This document shows, piece after piece, positions 33,581-46,900 of a stretch of DNA of 64,000 nucleotides. The translations under genes and the position numbers were made by a program. The stretch lies in contig NC_083587.1 in assembly GCF_027579695.1 (NCBI RefSeq), positions 44,073,732 to 44,137,731 of the forward strand, in the 5' to 3' direction. The first letter of the stretch is position 1. Each line of letters starts with the position of its first letter. The DNA comes from Neoarius graeffei. Lineage: Eukaryota > Chordata > Actinopteri > Siluriformes > Ariidae. Under the pieces are notes generated by a model. The model did no database searches. It was not told where the DNA came from and saw only the letters and a program-made list of their open reading frames with translations.

Positions 33581-36500
33581 CATAATATGCATAATTATGA
33601 TATGGGTGTCTGTGTACGTATGGATGTGTATAGTTATAGGTATGTGTATATGTATGTATTGTATGTGTGTATATATGCATAGCATAAGTATTTGTATGAT
33701 TTGATTTGGGTGATATTATACCATGTTGGTATGTCTTGGTATGTTGGTATGGTTTTTTTTTTGTTGATTTTGCTTTCTTTTGTATATATAGTTTATTATG
33801 GTGGAAAGTGACGTTTGATTAGCGGTGGTATAGAGGGTTAGGATTTGATAAGTTATTTACTTCTTCCTAATCCTTTCCGAACATTATTATGTTACTGCCT
33901 TGTGGCTACGCTATTCTGTTTATGATGATGTTTTGATGATTGCATTTTTTTTTTATTTTTTGTTTTTTTGTTTGTTTTTATATCTTTACTGTTTGGAATA
34001 AAGCAATCAATCAAAAAAAAAAAAAGAAACCATTTTTGCCTTGGCTTTGATGAATTAAGAGAGGTTGTGCATAGCCAAAGAGCTATCATGAACATGAGGC
34101 ATGGTTATGCCCTCCTTCATGAGGAAATCTTGAACTTAAAAATAGCCACTAAAAGATGGGCAAATTAGAACAAAGCCTACAAATGATGTAAAATAGCACA
34201 AAGCCATTCAGTTCAATTGTGGTTGCCAGAGAGGGCACCATTTAGCCAAAAGGGCCATTTCAATACTCCGCGAGAATTTACGCCATTGTTGCTAATTGGC
34301 GACTCTAGGGGGAGCTCCATAGGTAAAAACTTGTAGGCTTGCCTGGTGTACCTCTAGGTGAATTTTCATCTTTCCTCTCACCACTTGCCATGTTTCACCA
34401 GCTAAATCATCATTATCTTGTGCTACTAGTATAGACCTGGTTTGAATCCTATCTCACTGGACGATCGTTCAGTGTGTCATGGCTTGGGCAAACATCTGCA
34501 CAACAACACCTCACCACAGGGGTGCCCCAAGGCTCAGTGCTGGGGCCCCTCCTCTTTGCCATGTATAACACGTTGTTGGGTCCAGTCATCCACTTGCATG
34601 GCTTCTCCTATCACTGCTATGCAGATGACACCCAGCTCTATCTGTCCTTTCCTCCTGGTGATTCCACAGTGTCAACACGGATCTCTGACTGTCTTTCTGA
34701 CATATCTGCATGGATGAAAGAACACCACCTCCAACTGAACCTCTCCAAAACTGAACTGCTGGTCCTCCCAGCCAAGCAAGCCATACATCACAACATCAGC
34801 ATTAAGATAGACTCCCTATCTGTTGCTCCCACCAAGGCTGCAAGAAACCTGGGTGTAATGATTGATGACCAACTGACCTTCGCTGATCACGTTGCTGCTG
34901 TCGCCAGGTCGTGCCGCTTTTCTGTATTCAACATAAGGAAAATCAGGCCGTACCTAACCCAACATGCAACCCAGCTCCTGGTTCAGACCTTGGTTATTTC
35001 TCGCCTTGACTATTGCAATGCCCTCCTAACAGGTCTTCCAGCCTGTGCTGTGAAACCGCTACAGATGATCCAGAATGCTGCTGCGCGCCTGGTTTTCAAC
35101 CAGCCAAAAAGAGCACATGTCTCACCGCTGTTCATGGAGCTCCACTGGCTACCCCTAGCTGCTCGCATCAAATTCAAATCACTAATGTTGGCCTACAGGG
35201 TGATTGATGGATCTGCTCCAATCTACCTTAATACCCTCATAAAGCCATATGCTAACCTCCAGTCACTCCGCTCCTCCAAGGATCGTTGTTTAGCACGGCC
35301 AACACCTCGCACAGGTCAATCCAGGCTATTGACATGTCATTGACACATGTCACATGTCGATTAATCATCTAACCCTTACTGCAAATCTGAGATTTGTTGA
35401 GCGGGAGCATTCAGAGATTTGACATGGAATGACCCATATTTACAACATTGTTTTGCATTATTTATCCTATCCCTCAAGCTAAATTAATTGTGGAGATCTA
35501 CATAAATTTAAGTTGTATTATTAATGGACTGGGGCGGCAGGGTGGTGTAGTGGTTAGCACTGTCGCCTCACAGCAAGAAGGTCCGGGTTCGAGCCCCGTG
35601 GCCGGCGAGGGCCTTTCTGTGTGGAGTTTGCATGTTCTCCCCGTGTCCGCGTGGGTTTCCTCCGGGTGCTCCGGTTTCCCCCACAGTCCAAAGACATGCA
35701 GGTTAGGTTAACTGGTGACTCTAAATTGACCGTAGGTGTGAATGAGAGTGTGAATGGTTGTCTGTGTCTATGTGTCAGCCCTGCGATGACCTGGCGACTT
35801 GTCCAGGGTGTACCCCGCCTTTCGCCCGTAGTCAGCTGGGATAGGCTCCAGCTTGCCTGTAACCCTGTAGAACAGGATAAAGCGGCTAGAGATGATGAGA
35901 TGAGATTAATGGACTGTGTATCAATTCTGTGTGTTTAGGTTACTTGAACTTAAGCTAACAGGATTAGCTGACCGTAGAAAATCATGGGAAAGCATCAGCC
36001 AACTGGAGCCAGTCATTTGTGGATTCAGAAGCGAAACCTTGAGTATTCTCTCTTAAACAGAGCTGTTATGAATTACTGCAGTGAAACAAACAAACAAAAC
36101 CTACAGGCCTATACCTCGCATATGTCCTGACATAGTTATGCTTTGCAGAATATGTTCAAGATCACTGGGACGAGGATGAGTTCTTTGCCTACCAGTTCCT
36201 GAATGGCCTCAACCCCATGGTGATCCAGCAATGCTCAAAGCTGCCAGACAACTTCCCTGTTACTGAGGAGATGGTCAAAGACTCCTTGTATGGAAAAACC
36301 TTGGAGCACGAAATGAAGGTATGTGTTTTTGGTGCATGTGTTGGATGGCTAGTGAAAAACAGTACATCACTTTATTACATCAAGGCAAAACATCACATTT
36401 GTCATGCAGGTGTTGCTTAATTAGTTGATTACTTGTTTGCCTTCAACCATCCAGAAAGGGAACATCTTCCTGTGCGACTACAAGATGCTGGACGAACTAA

Positions 36501-39500
36501 TAGGAAACGTGGTGGACTATAAACAGCAGTACCTCACAGCTCCACTGGTGCTGCTGCACTGCAATAATCAAGGAACGATGCTGCCCATCGCCATTCAGGT
36601 AACAACTCCATAAAATATTAGCTATCATTTTAACCACTTGAACTTTAGGCTGTTTTGTGGGTAATTTCACACAATTATTGTGAGCCCCTAGCCTCCTCAT
36701 CAGAGAAGCGCCCCAGGTCCCTGTATCATTGCACTTTTTATGTGTTCATTATTTTCCACAGTTAATGCAGACCCCTGGACTGGACAACCCCATCTTCCTG
36801 CCCACCGACTCCAAGCATGACTGGCTGTTGGCTAAGATCTTTGTGCGGGCCGCAGAGTTTAGCGTGCACGAGGTGGACGTCCACCTGCTCAGAACTCACC
36901 TGCTGGCTGAGGTGTTCACCGTGGCAACCCTGCGACACCTCCCATCTGTACACCCACTCTTCAAGGTATTTAGACTAACATGCATGATTTGAGTTGTCAG
37001 ACATCCAAGGATGTTAAAAGAAAGAAAATTGAATGTTCTAGGCAGAATTTTAGCCAATTTTTCCAACATTTGCCAATTGGTTCATTCTGAACAGAAATAG
37101 TGTTTTAACATTTCTGGTTATGGGTTCCACATTAAATTGTTGTTCCTGAGTTGGTTAGAACAACTAAATAAATAAATAAATTTCCCAGTATATATTCCAT
37201 GTCCCCAGCTGTGGGACATACAAATGGGTAGGCGTACCTTTAACACTTTCAAACTGGCTATTAGTCTACCTTTTGTCCTTTAGTCTCTATCCTACAGCAA
37301 TCACTAAAACATCCCTCTGCTTTATTCAAGTTGCATCACTGTAGTAATTATAATTTATAGAGCTCCGGCGCTTGACCTCACTCCACCTAAAATCGGCGCC
37401 ATTTTGTGATGTGACGCTGTGATGTGACACACGATGTGAAGTACTGAAAGTAGCCACAAACACCATTTCTTGCCATCAGCAGTGTAGAGGGGAAAGGGCT
37501 TGTGACCACTTCCCCATTTTCCGATGTTAATTTGCTCCGTGTTATGAAAATGAGGCCAATAACAAACCACCGTTTTCTCTGTACTCTCAACGGCAAGGGT
37601 GTAAGCCGGCCTCACAGTATGGTGTCCAAACAAACGGAACACCCGACCACTTCCTGAGCTCCATAGTATGTCTTCTTACAGCTTATACAAATTGAGTAAC
37701 GTGCATTTGGATTTGCTAGTCTTTGGTCAAATGAAAAACGCGGTCACGTTTTTTTCTTGCACTGTCTTCCCATCTAAACAGAAATGTTGAAATGCCAAAA
37801 ATGAGAACTAGGCCTACATTTCAGCAAAGAAAATAAGGCCTTTTATGCCAATGCAAGCTAATGTTCATCACGGCCTAGTGCCAAAACAGATTTGTGTCCA
37901 AGACAAACATGTTTGATTCGCAGCCTAAAATATTCACCTCTTATGATTACTTTTGAGACTTTGGTTGCCTGCTAGTGGCATTAATATCAAAATGTGTTAT
38001 GTTTTTATACATATTTGTTTGTTTTTCTGTTTTTTTTTTTTTTAGCTCCTCATTCCCCACACTCGCTACACACTCCAGATCAACATCTTGGCACGAGACC
38101 GGCTGATTTCCAAAGATGGAGCCATTACAGTGGTATAGACCCACATAAAAATGTTTCTGCAATTATTACAGAATCAGTAGGGTTTATATTTTCCTTAAAT
38201 TATTGAATAGGAATGACATACAGTGTGTTTCCATGCAGGGAGATAGCAGAGGTATAACTCATACATACAATGGCAATGATGTTTGATATTGATTTATATT
38301 TCTAAATGCTATCATTCATTATCTTGAACTGCAATTATTCTTTTTTGAGAGTAATGCACATACAGTAATACTATGCTATTTGCACCCAGGTGTATCTAGT
38401 CAAAAATGCTGTTTGCACTCGGTCACGGTTGGCATAGTAAATGTGGCTATTGAGGTATTTCACCTGACGTCACAGGATCACGTGACGCCCCGGTGTCCGC
38501 CATTTTGAACGTCAAGCTACATACTAACGCTGCAGACAGAGAGGGAGAACCGGCTTGAAAAAAAACGTGTTACAGACACCTAGAATAGATTAATTTGTCA
38601 GTAAGCACTCTATAAATAACCATGGTGTTTGCTTGTTGTGCTGTGGGCTGCCACAACAGACAGGGACAGCGTGCAGGACTCTCCTTTTACCGGTTTCTAG
38701 TGATGGGAATTTCGGCTCTTTTTCAGGAGCCGGCTCTTTTGGCTCTTCTTACTATAAGGAGCCGGCTCTTTCGGCTCCCCAACTCGGCTCCCACCGAAGA
38801 GCCGGCTCCCGTCGTTCACTTCAAAAAAACTCTTTGAACCGGATCGTTCGCGACCGACACATCACTACCGGTTTACTACTGACCCAAACAAGAGGGATTA
38901 CAGCTGTGAAAAGACAGGATTGGGATCCAACAGAGTACTCCAGACTTTGCAGTGATCATTTCATTTAAGGTTAGTTTATCAGTTAACGCAATTTTGATAA
39001 AATATATAGCAAAAAGTAAATGGGTCAGTGTTTGTTAACCAAGTGAAACAAGACAGTGTTAATTTGTCTAGGGTTGCATGTAGCAGACATCAGACATAAA
39101 ACGCAATAACAGAGGCTAGAAAGAAACGGGGGACAGAAATAAACAGGGAAATTAAGTAAAAAGAAAGAAAGAGGAAAAAAAAGAGAGCGCGGATCTCCAA
39201 ACACATGAGAAGCCTATCTTGCGCACATCACGCGGACTCCACACGTCCACACACGCATCACGTCTGAAGTCATAACTCATCAGGGGAAATCGTGTCCACA
39301 TTGGCATGTTCAAAAAACAACCTCGCGTCAACAATGATACCACACGCAAGAAAAAAAAAAACAGTCAGGCTACTCAACAACCAACCTGGCAGCAGCAGTC
39401 GTTGTCATGTAAACACAACACTTCGGATATGCAAATGCTTCCCGTTACACACGATTGCTATGTCAATAAACATCATTTTGCCAATATTTTAGAGACCCCC

Positions 39501-40953
39501 CCAACATTTCCCAAATCATGTTTTCAAAGGATCTCATGTCTGTTTCAGGGGATCTCGGATCCCCCGAGTAATAAGACAGTGTTGTGAACATAGCCTACCT
39601 TGTACCGTTTCAAACTGCTGGGGTCATCCTTCATCAAACTGTTGACTTCTGTCGACAACCTTGGCTCCATACCAAGGCTGGGTACAGTGTTTGTGATAAA
39701 AGACAGATCCAATTTAACACGAATCACAGCTTACTTTCTTGTTAAAATGTGCAAAGGTCTCCACCATCTCATACCGCCTTGCACTGAAGGACTTAAGCGT
39801 GCCGTCCAAAATGGCTGCATCACGTGACTTGGTCACGTGGGTGAAATACCTCAATTTACACCCAGGTGTACATAGCATAGAATAGCAGAGACAAGCACCC
39901 GGGTGTCTGTAGCATACAATGCTATTTACACCCAAGCATACTTATGTGTATGGAAACAGCATAAGTCTTGATTTGCTTTCTGAAGTGGAAAGTGGGGGTG
40001 CTTCCTTAAGAGGCCAAGCTGAGTCTGCTACTGAGCAGGCATCACAGCAATATAGTACTGTATTCCTACATAAAAACTGCAAAGTATTCCTGTCTGAGAA
40101 TGAGGCTCTGAAAGATAATTATACCTTTCTTACAAAGTCCTGCTCCTCTACAAATCATTTACACAATCTCAATAACTTTCTAATCTCCTCGCACCTACAG
40201 TCCCCTGTGGTCCTCCAATTAGGACTATTTGACCATCCCTCACACCAGATTGGGAGAGAGCTTCCATGTTGGTGCCCTCTGTAGAGCAAGCTACCCCTCT
40301 ACAGCTGTTATCGCCCTTTTTTGGGCCTGTGCATAACACACCTAAAAGCACACCTTTTCACCAAGGCCTTTGGTCTCTAAACCCCTCCCTCCAACTCAGT
40401 CAAACCTTGGATATCTTGAAAGGCACAAAATGAAACCACTTGATTGTTGTTGTTACTATTGTGCATTTTTATGGAGCATTTCAAAGGAATCAGATTTTGA
40501 TAGCTCTATGAAAATCTGATTTCTTTGAAATTCATATTGTAATTTGTATTTGGAGTATTTCCCTTATTACCTGTAAAGCTAACAATAACTTAAACCAGAT
40601 GTACAAAGCAAGCAGACAGAAGTAACAGGAGTTACTCTCCCCTATAATCCCTAATAAGTTTATACACAGTGACTGGAGAAGTAATTCAGTGACTTTTGAA
40701 ATGGCAACTAGTACTATGTCCAAAAATTTGTAATTTGTTTAATCTTAGTATTCAGGCATTGGTGGTGATGCCTTGGTTAGTTTTCTGAAGCGGGCAACAA
40801 AAGCCCTGACCTACAGCTCCCTCTGTCTGCCTGACAACATCTCTGAGAGAGGCCTGGAGAACGTCCCCAACTACTACTACAGAGACGATGGGATGCAACT
40901 GTGGAAGATCATCAACGAGTATGTTTACCAATCAGAACACTGCTGCTTACTGT

Positions 40954-40989
<36 letters not shown>

Positions 40990-43900
40990 ATTCACTTTAT
41001 TTCACATTTTATACACTGCATTAAGACATGTGGCCATTTGCAGGTATGTTGCAGGAGTCTTGCAATATTACTACAGATCTGATGAGGACGTGCAGAAGGA
41101 CACAGAACTGCAGAACTGGATCAGTGAGATTTTCACCAATGGTTTCCTGGAAATAAGCAACACAGGTATACACAGAAATAGTGTCCTTTAAAGGCCTATA
41201 ATAAATGACTTAAAAACGGCAACAGAACAGTAATACATGTAATGTCAAAAACACTGGTTCTGTCTGCCAATCAGTCAGTCTGTATGTATGTATTTACACA
41301 CTAACATTAGCATGCAAATTAGTGGTTGGCTGTCTTGTATATTTTCTATCACGTGGCACTGTGATTTTAAAAGAATGGTATAAAAAAAAAAAAGATTTAC
41401 GCATTTGCTGTCACAGCCGTGGCCATGAGGACAGGGTTGAACCCAAGCGCAGACTCAGTAAGGAGCAAACTTAGTTTTAATGCAGAACCACTGGAGACTT
41501 CTCAGACAATCCAGGAATTACATTTGAAATAGATGAAACTAGAAACAAGGACTAGCTGAACAGCAGCAGAGACAAAACATAAGCACAAGGCTCTGACTAG
41601 AACAAGCCAAGATGCATAAACTTAACTGACAAAATAATCCTGCAAGGAGCAGCACACAAGACTGGGTTTAAATACATATGAATTAACAAGACTAACAAGG
41701 TTAACAAGACACAGGTGAGGATGAAACAAGGTAATGATCAAACAAGGCACAGGTGAGGGGCAGAGACATGGACACAGTGGATAAGCACATGACTGGTATA
41801 AACAAAGAGCACATGGCAGACACAGGAAATGACTCAACCAAAACAGGAAGTGACATAAGACAAACAGACAGGGCAAAACAAAAGCACTAAACTACAAGAC
41901 AAGGAGAAAAACACAAGATACAAAAACAATCAATCAGAGGATCCTGACAGTACCCCCTCTCCAATGGACACCTCCTGGTGTCCACAAGACCCCCACCAAA
42001 AGTCCAACCTGGGCGGGTGGAGGGGGATCAGGACGGAGGGAGAAGGCTGACAGGAGCTCAGGAGAAAAAGTTCAATGGGCAGGTGAGCCTTCTCTGGCCG
42101 TGCAGACAATGCAACACAAAGCAGATGCGGGCTCTGGCTGGGCAGCGGGCTCTGGCTGGGCAGGCAATGGAGACCCCGGCATGACGGGAGGTTTAAGCAA
42201 GGCAGGGAAGTCAGGCTTGACAGAGTCACGAAGTGAGGACTCTGGCGAGACGAGACTCTGGCGAGACAGGAGACTCAAATGCAGACTTAAACAGAACACA
42301 CTGAGACAGAACAGGACAGACTGGGACGGGACTACAAATGGCTTAGGAATAGGAACATTAACAGGGACAGGAACAGATACAGTATCTGGCACAGTGACAG
42401 GTACAGAGACAGGCACATTGACAGATACAGGGACAGGCACTGAGACTCTGCCAAAAATGGGGACAGAGGCAGGCACAGCAATAGGAACAGTAAAAGGCAC
42501 AGAGATAGGACCAAGGATAGGGATACAGATAGGAATAGTGAACGGAACAGTAATGGGGACAGTGATGTTGACAGTGACAGGAACGCAAGTGGGGACATTG
42601 ACAGAGGTTGTGGCTGACGTGGGAACAAAGTCTTCCCCAGGGACTGGGGTGGGGTTGGACACAACAGGCTCAATCTTGGGGACAAAGACACCGTCAACTG
42701 CTTTGGACTCAGGGAGAGGGTTAGAAACAGACACGCAGGGGTGGACTCAGACATACACAAATCCTCAGACCAGGATTCTGAAGGAAGCACAGGATCCAGA
42801 GCAGACATTGAAAGACCACTTGGAGGAAAAACAGGGCAAGACACAGAATTGGACAGAAGAGCAGGTTTAGAAACAGACACAGGGAGTGAAGCACATCCTG
42901 GCACACCCTCATTGGCAGATAAGAGAACAGGGGGAGATTTACAGAACTCAGGGACAGATAGAGAGGTTGAAAGGGACTCTGTTTGCAGGGAAGCGGGCTC
43001 AAGCACCAGTTGGGCATGGGGTGGCTCAGGCGCCAGCTGGGCATCGGGAGGCTCCTCTGCAGCTTTAACCACACTTGAACTGATCATGGCCTGGACAGGA
43101 TGTGAGGGATCTGGCCCGACTTCATTCTGCTGTCGGAGGACCAACTGGGTTGATGAAGGTCCTAGACATCCTCCCAAGGCCTTAACTCTGACTGGGGCAG
43201 CTGGAGCTTGTGCAAGCTGACAAGGCGCATCTCTGACTGGCAAAACCTCAGAAACAGACATGACTTGGGATTTTGGTGTGGCACCATGCAGATTACACAA
43301 GGGTAGGAGATCTGTTGAAAAAGCTGGTCGGAAGGCAGGGGTGCTGGAATTGTGAGGCACGCCAGGTGCTCGAGCTTTGCTGTTTGGGGAGGCGCCTGAT
43401 GGCTAATCGAGTTCCCCAAAATGCAGCCCTTGGTAAGGAGATGTCAGAGATGGAACAGTCTGTCTCAAGGTCAGAAAATTCAGACTCCTGCTCCTCCTCA
43501 GTTGTCCACTCCTTGCCCTCGGTGTCCCACTCACCACAGTCAGTATACCACCCCTCATGAGTAATCCAGTCATTGTCAATTTGAAGGACTTTCCTAGACC
43601 CGGATTGTTCAGGATTGGGCAGGGCTAGCATGGAAGGAGCGGAAGAAGCAGAAGTGAGTGAAGCCCCCAACAGCTACAGAATGTAGGGAACCGGGAGCAG
43701 GCACTGGGCTGGACTTTGCGTGAAGCGGCGCTGGGCTGGACTCCGCGTGAAGCGGCGTTGAATTAGCCCCCCCATTGTCATTAGAGTCCTAGAGGTTCTG
43801 AAAACTCTTCTTAAGGACAGCGGTCTGAATGGCTAATGACTCCATCTCTGGAAACCCAGCGAGCCTAGTCTTGCATCTACAGCAGGGGTGTCCGAACTGA

Positions 43901-46900
43901 TCCATAAAGGGCCGTGTGGCTGCAGGTTTTCATTCCAGCCATGCAGCAGCACACCTCATTTGGCTTATTCAATCAACTGACATACCCACCTTTTAATCAA
44001 GGGTGGGTGTGGCTGCAAGTATTTGACTGTGTGAAGACAGTTCAGTTGATTGAATGAGCCAAGTCAGGTGTGCTGCTGCATGGCTGGAATGAAAACCTGC
44101 AGCCACACGGCCCTTTATGGATCAGTTTGGACACCCCTGATCTACAGTAACAGCATTCTCCATTAAACAAACAGCAGCGAGCTTACGCGCAATGTCAGAG
44201 GTGCCACTGACTACAGATAACAGAGCTGTGAAAGTTGCCCTCCTTCCTCTACCTCTTGAAGAAGGCATCCAAGATCTGCTGGGTCCATGTTCTTGGCAGG
44301 ATTATTCTGTCACGGCCATGGCCACAAGGACAGGGTTGAACCCAAGCGCAGACTCAGAGCAAGGAGCAAACTTAGTTTTAATGCAGAACCACTGGAGACT
44401 TCTCAGACAATCCAGGAATTACATTTGAAATAGATTAAACTAGAAACAAGGACTAGCCAAATAGAAGCAAAGACAAACCATAGGCACAAGGCTCTGACTC
44501 GAACAAGACAAGCCACATAGACAAAACTGACAAAATAATCCTGCAAGGAGCAGCCCACAAGACTGGGTTTAAATACATACGAATTAACAAAACTAAGGTT
44601 AACAAGACACAGGTGAGGATGAAACAAGGTAATGATCAAACAAGGCACAGGTGAGGGGCAGAGACATGGACACAGTGGATAAGCACGTGACTGGTATAAA
44701 CAAAGAGCACATGGCAGACACAGGAAATGACTCAATCAAAACAGGAAGTTACAGATAAGACAAACAGACAGGGCAAAACAAAAGCACTAAACTACAAGAC
44801 AAGGAGAAAAACACGAAATACAAAAACAATCAACAGAGGATCCTGACAATTGCAACATGGGAAGAAACAGCTTCATGATGAATTGTAGTCAAAGCTAAAC
44901 TTAAATAAAATAAATGAAATAAATGTAATGACCGCTTACAAACAAAGTACTGTAAGTACCGGTACTGTGGCCTGATGTTTTACATGAATTAACACATCTT
45001 TATCTTACAGGAACTTGTTTCATATGCATGTCTTTATTTCTCAGGAATACCTAAGTCTTTTCAGACAGTGGGTGACCTCAGCAAGTTCATTACCATGGTG
45101 ATCTTCATTGCATCTGCCCAACATGCTGCTGTCAACAATGGACAGGTAATATTTAAAACTATCTGTGAGTCAGGGGCGGCACGGTGGTGTAGTGGTTAGC
45201 GCTGTCGCCTCACAGCAAGAAGGTCCTGGGTTCGAGCCCCGGGGCCGGCGAGGGCCTTTCTGTGTGGAGTTTGCATGTTCTCCCCGTGTCCACGTGGGTT
45301 TCCTCCGGGTGCTCCGGTTTCCCCCACAGTCCAAAGACATGCAGGTTAGGTTGACTGGTGACTCTAAATTGACCGTAGGTGTGAATGTGAGTGTGAATGG
45401 TTGTCTGTGTCTGTGTGTCAGCCCTGTGATGACCTGGCGACTTGTCCAGGGTGTACCCCGCCTTTCGCCCGTAGTCAGCTGGGATAGGCTCCAGCTTGCC
45501 TGCGACCCTGTAGAAGGATAAAGCGGCTAGAGATAATGAGATGAGATGAGATCTGTGAGTCAATCAATTTGCCCCATGTTTTGAAAGAATGCTAAAAAAA
45601 GAAAACCATACCGCCACTTGTTTATTGAAGGTAGGCTACAAAGACGGTCTCAATGAAGTTAATGCGAGTTGAAATCGCGTGTTTGGGTTGCAGGTAACAA
45701 ATGTGCTGTGCTGTTTGAAGACACACTGCATACCCGTGTTGTTCTATTGCAAAATTATTTCATGCATTATTTAATGCCTCATAGGTACAGTGCTAATCTG
45801 GATTTGATCCCATTGAGCTCGTTGTCTCAGGAGGCATTTTAACTTGACCATTCAGCGAACAGAGGGAGGAGTTGTAAATGCAGAGCAGGAATGCTATCAG
45901 TTAAGGCAGGATATCAGTCAAGGGCTGATCCAATCTTTTTAAACATAAACACCTCCAGCAAGCAATCGTTTCTCAATACCTGAATGTCCAGACCCTCTGT
46001 ACGAAACGAAGTGTATTACGAGGAGCTGGTCTATTACAGTACCAGGTTACCTCATAGGCAACAGCCGTGTTTGTGCTGCAAGTTATTTTTAACATAATGT
46101 ATTTTTTACTCAGGGCGGCACGGTGGTGTAGTGGTTAGCGCTGTCGCCTCACAGCAAGAAGGTCCGGGTTCGAGCCCCATGGCCGGCGAGGGCCTTTCTG
46201 TGCGGAGTTTGCATGTTCTCCCCGTGTCCGCGTGGGTTTCCTCCGAGTGCTCTGGTTTCCCCCACAGTCCAAAGACATGCAGGTTAGGTTAACTGGTGAC
46301 TCTAAATTGAGCGTAGGTGTGAATGTGAGTGTGAATGGTTGTCTGTGTCTCTGTGTCAGCCCTGTGATGACCTGGCGACTTGTCCAGGGTGTACCCCGCC
46401 TTTCGCCCGTAGTCAGCTGGGATAGGCTCCAGCTTGCCTGCGACCCTGTAGAAGGATAAAGCGGCTAGAGATAATGAGATGAGATGAGATCTGTGAGTCA
46501 ATCAATTTGCCCCATGTTTTGAAAGAATGCTAAAAAAAGAAAACCATACCGCCACTTGTTTATTGAAGGTAGGCTACAAAGACGGTCTCAATGAAGTTAA
46601 TGCGAGTTGAAATCGCGTGTTTGGGTTGCAGGTAACAAATGTGCTGTGCTGTTTGAAGACACACTGCATACCCGTGTTGTTCTATTGCAAAATTATTTCA
46701 TGCATTATTTAATGCCTCATAGGTACAGTGCTAATCTGGATTTGATCCCATTGAGCTCGTTGTCTCAGGAGGCATTTTAACTTGACCATTCAGCGAACAG
46801 AGGGAGGAGTTGTAAATGCAGAGCAGGAATGCTATCAGTTAAGGCAGGATATCAGTCAAGGGCTGATCCAATCTTTTTAAACATAAACACCTCCAGCAAG

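Larger units (their letters stand above)
38451..39853 (+). mobile_element. THAP-domain DNA transposon remnant (1.4 kb)
   Basis: Terminal inverted repeats TGAGGTATTTCACC on the left and its complement on the right. The inner arms share TCACGTGA and GCCATTTTG. Just inside the left arm is a THAP-domain start (ATG at 38622). P-element-like and Kolobok transposons both carry THAP domains. The catalytic part is absent, so it is non-autonomous. It lies in lipoxygenase intron 9. Confidence 0.7.
41409..44848 (-). mobile_element. Non-autonomous LTR retrotransposon (3.44 kb)
   Basis: Two directly repeated LTRs of 541 bp (41409-41949 and 44308-44848) start TGTCA and end TGACA. Near-matching 5-bp flanks TTTGC (41404-41408) and ATTGC (44849-44853) are probably the target duplication. 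The - strand purine tract GGAGAGGGGGTAC (41950-41962) abuts the 3' LTR. The internal region has a Gag-like start (M-D-P-A-D-L at 44287) that stops early, an inserted hAT MITE, and Pro/Val/Ser-rich open frames. No protease, RT or integrase is present, so it must depend on another element. It lies in lipoxygenase intron 11. Confidence 0.9.

Noticed and set aside
36217..36420. Exon-containing frames (also 36729-36992, 40773-40955, 48760-48966, 49229-49534) as separate small genes
   Set aside because: They are lipoxygenase exons extended into introns. Splice sites and phase join them into one gene.
38622..38837. 71-codon frame as a complete small zinc-finger gene
   Set aside because: It is a THAP domain start that reads into a 170-bp hAT MITE with target duplication.
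42100..42870. 256-codon frame on the + strand with G-T-G-T-x-T-G-T repeats
   Set aside because: It is opposite the V-P-V-P frames and arises from the same 6- to 18-bp minisatellite. The - strand agrees with the orientation of the LTR element.
45165..45521. Open frames of 60-118 codons beginning [15 protein letters not shown], repeated at many places
   Set aside because: They are translations of the tRNA-derived SINE. The same peptide appears wherever the SINE occurs, on either strand, and frames shift between copies.
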